64,000 nt of DNA from Piscicola geometra (Eukaryota > Annelida > Clitellata > Hirudinida > Piscicolidae), in contig OX030969.1 of assembly GCA_943735955.1 (NCBI GenBank), positions 3,310,725-3,374,724 on the forward strand. The letters are read 5' to 3'. Of this stretch, positions 1 to 19,400 are shown in pieces; within the stretch, counting starts at the first letter, position 1; each line of letters opens with the position of its first letter. The position numbers were made by a program, and so were the translations under genes. The notes under the pieces were generated by a model. It made no database searches. It saw nothing but the letters and a program-made list of their open reading frames with translations, and was not told the DNA's origin.

Positions 1-330
1 GGGATGGAGGGAGGTGGAATGAAAGGAAGTGGGATGGAGGAAGGTGGGATGGAGGGAGGTGGGATGGAGGGAGGTGGGATGGAGGGAGGTGGGATAGAGG
101 GAGGTGGGATGGAGGGAGGTGGAATGAAAGGAAGTGGGATGGAGGGAGGTGGGATGGAGGGAGGTGGGATGGAGGGAGGTGGGATTGAAGGAGGTGGGAT
201 GGACGGAGGTGGCATGGATGGAGGTGGCATGGATGGAGGTGGGATGGAGGAAGGTGGGATGGATAGAGGTGGTATTGATGGAGATGGGATAGATGGAGAG
301 GATGGGAAGGAGGGGATGAGTTGGGATGAA
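1..330. repeat. 15-bp G-rich minisatellite
   Basis: About twenty imperfect copies of GGGATGGAGGGAGGT, decaying toward position 330. It lies beyond the last DRC7 exon I can see, so it is probably in the next DRC7 intron (C-rich on the coding strand). The regular GGG runs could form G-quadruplexes. The open frame through it (Met/Glu/Gly repeats) is a by-product of the period being a multiple of three. Confidence 0.9.
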
Positions 331-540
331 AAAGAGCTTATGGAGGGGAAGGAGTGAGAAGAAGAGAGGGGAAAAGTGATATTGTAGGCGAACCAGATTT
401 GAAGAGTGTGATGAATGACGGGTAAATGGCAGTGGATGGCTATTGAGAATAATTATCATCACCATCTTCATCACTATCACCACCACCATTACCATCATCA
501 TCGACACCACCATAATAACCACCATCATCATCAGCACCAC

Positions 541-9330
<8,790 letters not shown>

Positions 9331-9569
9331 TTGCAACTCAGAAAGTATTTAAATTGATCATTTAGTTGCTAGGTAACAGGTAACATCAACTTTGAAACTT
9401 CTCATTTTAAAAGTGCCTGAATATTAAATATTCAATAAACTAAAAAATTGAACTAAATGTAACGCTTTTCAATAAGTAATTTATCGAACAAATATTGTTT
9501 TTCAGTCATTGAAATATTCGTTGTCTTTGAAGCCACTTTTATAAATTTGCAATTCAGTTTTCAAAAAAT
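9331..9569. promoter_or_regulatory. Divergent promoter between DRC7 and hnRNP L gene
   Basis: Only about 240 bp separate the proposed DRC7 start (minus, 9330) from the hnRNP L start (plus, 9570). The stretch is AT-rich, contains TTGCTAGGTAAC at 9366-9377 and has no clear TATA box. Close head-to-head housekeeping and ciliary genes often share a bidirectional promoter; that is inference here. The motif is half-palindromic and resembles an RFX X-box half site (GTTGCYA / RGYAAC), which would fit a ciliary gene. Confidence 0.5.
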
Positions 9570-10461
9570 ATGGCGTATTTAGGCAAAAGAGATCGTCAAG
9601 AAGGAAGTCCATTTGGACCACCTCAAAAAAGAGTAAGATTCATTTTTACATATTTTTCACAAAAAAAAAATAAAACTAAAAATTCGCTTATTCACTCACA
9701 AAAGCCGGGTTTTAATGGTGGCCAGGCACCTGGTGGCAAGTTCGGCAGCAGTTTTGACGGAGGGGGTGGTGCATTCAGAGGGGGCAGAGGCATGCCACGT
9801 CTGCCAGGGGCGTTCTCAATGCCATTTCCTACCATGGGAGGCAGACAAGCGCCCTTCGAAATGCCCAGACCCCCCTTCGACTCAGCCAGACCAAGATTTG
9901 ACCCGAAGTTTCAGGCGCCCAGGCCTCCTTTCAACTCAAAGTTTGAACCACCAAGGACCCCATTTGAACCACCAAGGGCCTCATTTGAAGCACCTAGAGC
10001 ACAATTCGATGCACAAAGAGCACCATTTGAAAGACCCAGGGCACCTTTTGATGGAACCAGGGCACCATTTGAAAGACCTAGGGCACCTTTTGATGGACCA
10101 AGGGCATCTTTTGATGGACCCAGGGCAGGCTTTGAAGCCAAGATAGATGCATCTAGAAAGAGTTTCGAGAATGTTCCGAAATTCGATGGGAATCGTTTTG
10201 ATGGCCCTCCCAGACAGAGCTTTGAAGGGGGCTTTCCAGGTGCTTTCCCGCAGACACCCCCACCGACCAACAGGGGTAGGCCTGATGCTCCCCCTCCCCA
10301 GTCTAACCAGTAAGCCCTGGTGTTCTGTACTTATCTGATTGATATGGTAGAGGATAACCTCAATATAAAAGTTTCATTTCCATTCTAAAATACAACTTAT
10401 TCTCAAACTACTACTTCTACTACTACTACTGCTACTTGTACTACTACTATTACTGCTTCTT

Positions 10462-10496
<35 letters not shown>

Positions 10497-13400
10497 GCTA
10501 CTACTACTACTACTACTACTACTCCTACTACTACTACTACTACTACACAGGGCTCCAATGGAGGAACAACCTAGCAACGTCCTCCTCTTCACCGTCCTCA
10601 ACCCCAAGTACCCCATCACTGTGGTTTGTGCTCTTCTTCCATCTCACTCACATCTCTACCCTTTCTTTTCCAATCCATCTATCTCTTTCATCTCCATCCC
10701 ACCTATCTACCCCTCCTTCTTCATCTCCATCCCACCTATCTACCCCTTCTTCTTCATCTCCATCCTTCCTTCCTTTCTTCCTTCCTTCCTTCCTTCATTC
10801 CTTCCTTCCTTCCTTCCTTCCTTCCTTCCTTCCTTCCTTTCTTCCTTCCTTCCTTCCTTTTTTACTTATCCACCCTATCAACCATTCACTCCACCATAGC
10901 AACCACTCGACTTCTTCTAGAAATCATCCCACTTCACCCTTGCAGCATTTCACCACCCTAGCAACCAACCACTTAGTTGCTTGTCTTGGCGCTATTTTAA
11001 ATAAACATCATCATCACTACACCATCATCATCATCATCACTACACCACCATCATCATCATTATCATTGCTACATCATCATCATAACCGACAGGACGTGAT
11101 GCACACCATCTGCACGAACAGTGGCGCAGTCGTCAACCGCATCGTCATCATGCGCAACAATGGCGTGCAAGTCATGGTCGAATATCCTTTGTGATGATGA
11201 TGATGTTGATGATGATGATGATGATGGTGATGATCAAGATAGGGATGATGAAGAGGTTAATGATAATGATAATCAAGAAGATGATGGTGTTGATAATGGT
11301 GTGATGAAAATGAGGGTGATGATGATGATGAAGACGATGTTAACAACGATGATGGTAATGACCACTCAAACTCCCCCTCCCTCCCCCATCATTCCTTGAC
11401 TTCTCTGACACATTCTCTAGCAGTCAGGAGGCCGAGTCTATCCGTGAGTCACTGAACGGGGCTGACATCTACTCGGGCTGCTGTACTCTGATGGTGGAAC
11501 ACGCCAAGGTGGGTGTGTGGGTGAAGGATTTCGGGAAGGGTGCATATGGATGATTGGTGAGGGTGGGGTGAAGTTGGGTGAGGGAGTGACATCACCAATG
11601 ACCTCATAAGCAAGCAACACTCCACCACCAATAGAAATACACTATAACCAACCACCACTATAACCAACCAGCACCCAAAACCAACTACCACTACCACATA
11701 ACTCAATGAACCAACTTCCACCACCACAGACAGGCAGACTGACGGTGACGAAGAACGACCAGGACTCCTGGGACTACACTGGTGCCAAGGATGCAGGTAC
11801 TTGCATCCTTTATCACTCACTTTTTCCTTCTATATCTTTTCTTTCTCTCTATCCTATTTTCTTTCTCTTTCTTTTTTTTTCCTTTCTTCTTAACCTCTTT
11901 TTCTATTTCTTTATTTATCATTTAATTTGAGAATAACATGAAGGAATATTATGCAAGTCATTGTAACACTAACACTTCTAGTCAAAATACATTTTTCAAC
12001 TTGTCTTTACTGTTTTATTTAAACATTTAACGCTGTTATTAGTCTTAATCAATAACCCTCCTGGTTCCGCACGCATCACTAACCCTGCTTGAACGACTCA
12101 ACATCGAATTCACTTTTAAATCACTAAATCCTTTTTTTAAATTATCAAATCCGATTTCAAATCATTGAATTCACGCACTAACGACCGCCAAAGTTCATTC
12201 CACGCATGTCGAATCGAACTCCCGGAAAACTCCGAGTTTGAATATTCATGCGATGTAGAACGTGCGTGAGAGGATGAACAAGATGAATAAATTAATAATT
12301 TATTTAGATTTGTAAATAGAATTATTCACACAGTCGATAATATATAACTATTTGTAAATATAATTGTTTTCAAAATCGAGCCAACTTTTTCTTATTTTTG
12401 TTGAGCAGCATCAAGCAGATAGTTCTTCTGCTATAAACTTTACGCCACATAAATCTGTTAAGTTATGCATTATTCATCAGCGCCATTTTATAGGTCATTA
12501 GTGGGTCAAGTGCATAAACATATTTGACCCACATTTACTAAAGTAGTCATTTCATCGCTCATTGAAAGTTCAAGAGGTTTTCCTTTTGCAGTGTTGTGAG
12601 CCTTAAACTCACCGTGACTTATTATTATTACCATTATTATTATTACCATTATTATTATTATCATTATCATTATTATCATTATTATTATTATCATCACTAT
12701 TATTATCATCATTATTATTATCAAAATTATTATTATCAAAATTATTATTATCAAAATTATTATTATCAAAATTATTATTATCATCATTATCATTATTATC
12801 AAAATTATTATTATCAAAATTATTATTATCAAAATTATTATTATCATCATTATCATTATTATCATCATTATTATTATCATTATTAAACTTTTTATTTTAA
12901 TACTGTAAGCTTACTAGAACTTGAATATAGAGGAGACATCAGTGCCTTCGGAATGTTGTAGGAATGATTGACATTTGAAGCCGACAGGAACAACTACTTT
13001 GCATTGATAAAGAGCGCATATTGCATTTCACAATTAAAAAAGTATTTCTCAATGTGTGCTCAATATGTGGCGTTGTGGTCTCAAGTTAAGTCCGCATCTA
13101 AGCTGTGCTAATGCTGAGAGGTTTGAAATGTAATCTGTTGTTTTTAAATCCGTTTTGACCTGAAGTTTAATTATTATCTTGCAATTATATGTTTTAGAGC
13201 TATTATTTAAAACTTAGTATAATGCTATTGTTTAGAAATAATAATAATTATTATTTGTTTAAAATTATAATTTATTATTATTTTAAAAAACAAAATACGA
13301 TAATATTTGTGGTCTACGCCGTGGAAGGGTCAAGATGTTTGCGTGGTGAGCTCTGAAAAATTGAAAAAGAAATGCAAAAAAAGAAGAAAAAAAATATTAA

Positions 13401-16400
13401 AAGGAAAAAAAAACAGAAGATTATAATAAAAATGGAAAAAATTAAAATCAAAACTATCGAAAGCGTCAAGACGTAAAATCTAAAAAGTTGATGAAAAAGA
13501 AAGCCGAGACGAATGAATGGGAGCAAAAATGTGAAATTCAGAATTGATCATTAAAATACCCGAAACGCAACAAATACTCTTAATTATCTGAAACACCACA
13601 AATACTCTTAATTATCTGAAACACTACAAATAATTTTAAATACCTAAATAAATACTATAATGAAGCCCATGTTTGTGAAGCCACTGTACACAAAATGCAT
13701 CCCAAATGCAAAATAAATACTTATAATGCAATTCTAAAACTTCAAGTACTAAGCAATAATACTATTCTCAAACGAAAAATACTAAAGTAAAATACCAAAC
13801 ACAAATAATACAATTCTAAAACTAAACCAAGTTTGCGGGTGCTCTTTAAAGAAGTAATCGATCTTCCTTAAAAAGTTTAAAAGAGCTTCACAAAAACTAT
13901 TTCAAAAACAGCCGTAGAAGCTTTGCAAAGAAACCTTAAGAAAAGGACCGTGCTTAACTCGAGGTTGAGTCCTAAAGTGAAAAGAAAAAACAAAGCGCTT
14001 GTGACAGAAAAGGCAAAATCAAAATAATGGCAGCAGTGGATTTTCGGCCGTTCCAGAGGTTTGTGTCTTTGTGTTTCCTTCAAGCTAGCCGCTCGTTCCC
14101 ACTCTTTGCCGCCCATGCAGTGCTCTTCAATGCCAGCTAGGCATTCTCCTGCCGGAAATTAAGGAGTTATGCGCTATGTAGTTTCCGTAATAGATGTCAA
14201 GCACAATAGACATTATATAAAATACCATACAATACCATACAATATCATACAATACCATACAATATCATACAATACCATACAATATCATACAATACCATAC
14301 AATATCATACAATACCATGCAATACAAACGATACAACGACGAATATTTTTAAAGGGGCGTAACCCCGAACAATAGTCACTATATAAAATAGAATACAATA
14401 TAACAACGAATATTGTTAACGTGGCGTAAATCCGATCGAGTGCAGTAGCCACTATTTCAATCTCAAATGAAAGCAAGTGCTAGTTTTACGATAGAAAGAC
14501 TTGATTTAGACCGGTGAGAGTAGGAGGGTTGTAGTTGCTACGCGGCGATAAGTGATTAGCTTAATGATTTGATTAAACTTGAAACATGATTAGATCAATT
14601 AGATGTACTCCATCATAGGAAATCATAAAATTGCACCCAAAAAGTGGATTTCAATAAATTTTTCGCTAAAGTGGGGGAAAATATTTGTTCGTATCACAAA
14701 AAAACTTTTCTAAAATTTAAAAAACTTAAAGCAAAATTAAAAAATAGATATTTAACTTTTCCATAAGTTAAAAGGATATAAGCAGAATTAAAAATAATTT
14801 ATTTAAAAAATAAAATTTAAATATCTTTTATTATATAATAATATATTTATTTTTATATTTAATTAATTTATTTAATCTTTTATTATTTCCAGATAACACC
14901 TCAAGACTCCCCTCTTTCCTTCTGCACTCTCCTCCAAACCTGCAATCCGTCCCAGTCTGCTAATGTAAAATCTCACTTTGGAGACCATGACGAATTGTCC
15001 TTCTAATGCAATAAAATACAATTCAATACAATTCAACACAATTCAATACAATTCATAACAATACAATGCAATAAACAAAACTCAATACAATTCAATACAT
15101 ACATTTCAATAAAATATGATCCAATACAATATAATGAAACGACGAGTATTAGTCACACGGCACGAACCCGGACGGGTTTCAAGACGAACCACTACACATA
15201 ATACTGAGCCAGTAACAGCAAGGATGATAATCGTGCCAATAAATCAATTCTTCTTCAACTCCCCCCCCCCCAACCATCAACTCCATTCAACTAATTAGCC
15301 ACGATAATAGATTTTCAAAAATAATATTTTAATGGTTTAATTGGTAGTACCTGATTAATTCTTCAAATTAATTAAATCTTTAAGTGGCAATTGGTTGCGT
15401 CTAATACATGGTCATATAAATAGACATTTCGGAAATCAGGAATTTATAACTACAATAATAATATTTTGTATTGCTCTGTTGATTGTTCTTCTTCCTAAAG
15501 TTATAACATTATTTATTTCGACTTCTTCCTGTCGTTATCCTTTAACCCACTCACCACCTCTCGTCTCCAATTCAACCCGCCCCACTTCTCCTGCCTATAT
15601 CATCATTACCTTATCACCCATGTCCAATCCACTACCACCCTCCATCCATCCACTACCACCCTCTATCCATCCATCCATCCATCCATCCCTCACTAAGGCA
15701 AAGACCCCAAATTACAGGCGCTTCTCCCTGACCCCAACTTCAACAGACCCCCCTCTTCTACAGCTGCCCCTGACAGGCCTGACTATAGGGACTATCCAGG
15801 TTTAAGAAAACTTTCGTTTGATTCCTTTTTATGTTTTTAAAAAATCTTTTTTATGCTTTTCTTTTTAAATGAAAGTTATTTTATGTTTTTTATACTCAAC
15901 TATATATATTTAAATTTAAGTTTTAATTCTTGAAACTCTAGATAACAGAGGAGACCCCCAACAACATCAACCATCCATGCCACCACCACAACATCATCAA
16001 CAACACCCATCTCAACAACAACAACAACCCCAGAACCAACAATCTCAACAACAACAACAACAGCACCCACCCCAACAACAACAACAGCACCCACCTCATC
16101 ATCAACAACAACAACAACAACCCAACTACCCACCTGACTTCAACAACAACAACAACAACAATCGTTTCCCGCCTGACGCCCAAGGCGACTTCCAACCACC
16201 ACCACGCGACAATTTTGATGGTGGTTACCATAGGAACCAACAACCCCCTCCCCACCCCCACCATGCCCCTACGGATGGTTTCAGGGCACGGGGTGGCATG
16301 GATGGACCCCCCCATCATCGCTATGTAAGTTATCTTCACCCACGCTTAACCTTAACCCTAAGTGAAAATTCAAAACTATGGTAGATACCCGTACACACTT

Positions 16401-19400
16401 AACCCTAGTCCCAGCCCTATAAGGGAAATATCAGAGCTACACATACGTTACTGAGTGAGCTACCATGCACACACACCTAACCCTAACCCTTATGGAACAA
16501 TCAAAACTACGTGAGCTACTCTCACAAATCAACCCTCACCCAATCGCGAGTCAACGATCAAAACTATGTGAGCCACCCCTACTCCTACTCAGGAGCAGGA
16601 AGGGGGCGGTGCCTATGAGGAGGGGGCTGGCCAGGGCTACCCACCACAACCACCCCCATCACACCACCGTCACGACGGTCCCCCACTACCCTTTGAAGAT
16701 GAACGTGGTTTTGAAATGAGGGGTGCTAGGGGTGGGAGAGGGGGATTTAGAGGGGGTAGAGGTGGTGGATTCAGAGTGGGTAGAGGAGGGTTTGAGGAGA
16801 TGAGGGGAGGGTTTGATGATGCGAGGGGGGGTAGAGGAGGGTTTGATGATGCGAGAGGAGGGAGGGGAGGGAGAGAAGGATTTGATGAAATGAGGGGTAG
16901 ATTTGATGATATGAGGGGTGGAAGAGCAGGGTTTGAAGAAATGAGGGGGGGAAGGGGTAGGTTTGAGGAGAGCAGGGGAGCTTTTGAAGACATTAGGGGT
17001 GGGAGAGGGGGTTATGAAGGTGGATTTGATGAAATGAGAGTAGGTAGGGGTGGTAGAGGGGGGTTTGAGGAGATTAGGGGAGGGAGAGGTGGTAGAGGGG
17101 GGTTTGAGGAGATGAGAGGTGGGTTTGAGGAGATGAGGGGAGGGAGGGGTGGCTTTGATGAAATGAGGAGAGGCAGAGGTGGGTTTGAGGAAATGAGAGG
17201 GGGTAGGGGAAGGGACAGGGGTGACAGAGGGGGTCCTGGCTCCGCATACCCACCCATGATGGTGAGTGGAGGGGGCATGATGATGGATGAGGGGGGCTTC
17301 GATTCTGATGAAATGCTGGGCGGAGTGGCACCAATGCTGCAACAGGTGTGTATCCCTTCTTTCATCCTCACCATCCCATTTTTAACCATATTTTTGTCTT
17401 CTTCCTTCAACTAACTACATCTCTTGACTCAGACCCTTTCTAAATACATAATCATCATCATTATTATTGTTTTTCCGGCATCATCACAACTATTTTTTTT
17501 CACCATTTATCACCACTCTTTTTTTCCTCCCATCATTCCACTCACCTTACCAATCTAACCCCATCTTTCAAAACCACCACCATCACTTCTATCCACCACC
17601 ACCACCATCATCACACACCACACAACCACGTCACACACAAACACCACACACAACAATGCCAACAACCGCTACCCTCACAACCACGACACACACAACCACA
17701 CCACACACAACAATCCCAACAACTACTACCATCCCACCCAAAGGGCTCAGTGATGATGGTGTACGGCCTCGACTACAACCGCATGAACTGCCACAAAGTC
17801 TTCAACCTCTTCTGTCTCTATGGCAACGTCGTCAGGGTTAAATTTCTCAAGGCACGAGGCGGCGTTGCCATGGTGCAGATGGGTGATTATGGGTCGTGTG
17901 AGAGGGCCGCTAATGGCCTGAATGGGACGTTTCTGTTCGGAAAGAAGATTCTTATTGGGTGCGTGCTGGGGGTTTCTTGAAGGGTGGGTGGGTGGATGGG
18001 TGGGTATTGAAGGGTGGGTGGGTGGATGGGTGGGTATTGAAGGGTGGGTAGGTGGATAGGTGGGTATTGAAGGGTGGGTAGGTGGATGGGTGTGTATTGA
18101 AGGGTGGGTAGGTGGGTGGGTGGGTATTGAAGGGTGGGTGGGTGGATGGGTGGGTATTGAAGGGTGGGTAGGTGGATAGGTGGGTATTGAAGGGTGGGTA
18201 GGTGGATGGGTGTGTATTGAAGGGTGGGTAGGTGGGTGGGTGGGTATTGAAGGGTGGGTGGGTGGATGGGTGGGTATTGAAGGGTGGGTAGGTGGATAGG
18301 TGGGTATTGAAGGGTGGGTAGGTGGATGGGTGGGTATTGAAGGGTGGGTAGGTGGATGGGTGGGTATTGAAGGGTGGAAGATTGGGTGAGTGAGTGTTGA
18401 AGAGTGTTTTTAGAGGGTTCAAGGGTGGGTGGGTAGATTGAAGGGTGTTTTGAGGGGTGTTAAAGGTAGTTTTGAGATGAGTGGGGGGTGTTAGTTGCTT
18501 GGTGGCTTTTAGTTGACGTTTCTGTTGCAAGCTGACAGCACTCAAGGCCCTAGTAAATCACTTGCTAAAATATTTCTTCATATTCCAAATTAATCTTTCA
18601 CTTAATTTTTTTCTCAGAACAACACACACACACTCACACACATAAAAAAACACAAACAAAACTACACATATACAAAAACACACATACAAATACGCACACA
18701 CACTCACACACACAAAAACACATAAACACACAAACCCCCCACACACACACACAAAAAAAACACATAAACACACAAAAACAGGTGTTCGAAACAGTCGTTC
18801 ATACAAGACGTGCCACAGCCGGCGGAACTGCCCGACCACACGCCGTCCTTCCTCGACTGCATGGGCAACCGAAACAACCGCTTCACGTCGCCAGAAGCCG
18901 CCGCCAAGAACCATATCCTTTGGCGTGGTCTAAGTGGTTGTGGTGGTTTGGGGGTTTGGTGGGGGGGAGGGGTGGTGTGATGGTGTGAATGGTTGGAGTG
19001 AAGAGGGTGAAAGGGGGTGTGGTGGTTTAAGGAGGACGGGTGAAGGGAGGCGTGGTGGTGTTTGAGGGATTGTGGCAGTAATGTCGGTGTGTGGTGCTGT
19101 TGCTGTTTCCATGCTGTGCTTCAATCGTGTTTTATCATATGTTAGCATTTACTACTCCAGTACTTCCCTTAACCACCATCATCATCATCATCATCATCTT
19201 GCTTGCCATCATCATCATCATCATAACCATCATCATCATCATCGTCTTGCTTGCCATCATCATCATCATCATCATCATCTTGCTTGCGGCCACACGCATC
19301 CACTCATCCTCGAAGATCTTGTACTTCTTCAATGCGCCCCCTGGCATGAGCGAAGACGACCTCGCCAAGGTGTCTGTCTGTCTGTCCATCTGTGCTTGTC

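Larger units (their letters stand above)
11797..15703 (+). other. Long hnRNP L intron (3.9 kb)
   Basis: By far the largest intron of the gene. It holds an ATT/ATC-rich minisatellite (12615-12890), SINE remnants with tail microsatellites (14215-15190), AT-rich filler, and a short open stretch with good splice sites and an in-frame stop (14893-14964). A moderately GC block at 13860-14165 shows no recognisable gene. Confidence 0.75.

Noticed and set aside
15535..15690. Upstream part of the frame ending TIGTIQ as coding
   Set aside because: Only 15704-15799 fits hnRNP L phases, and in a different frame.
16477..16493. CCTAACCCTAACCC as an interstitial telomere
   Set aside because: Only two full units, within short degenerate repeats of an hnRNP L intron; too little to support.
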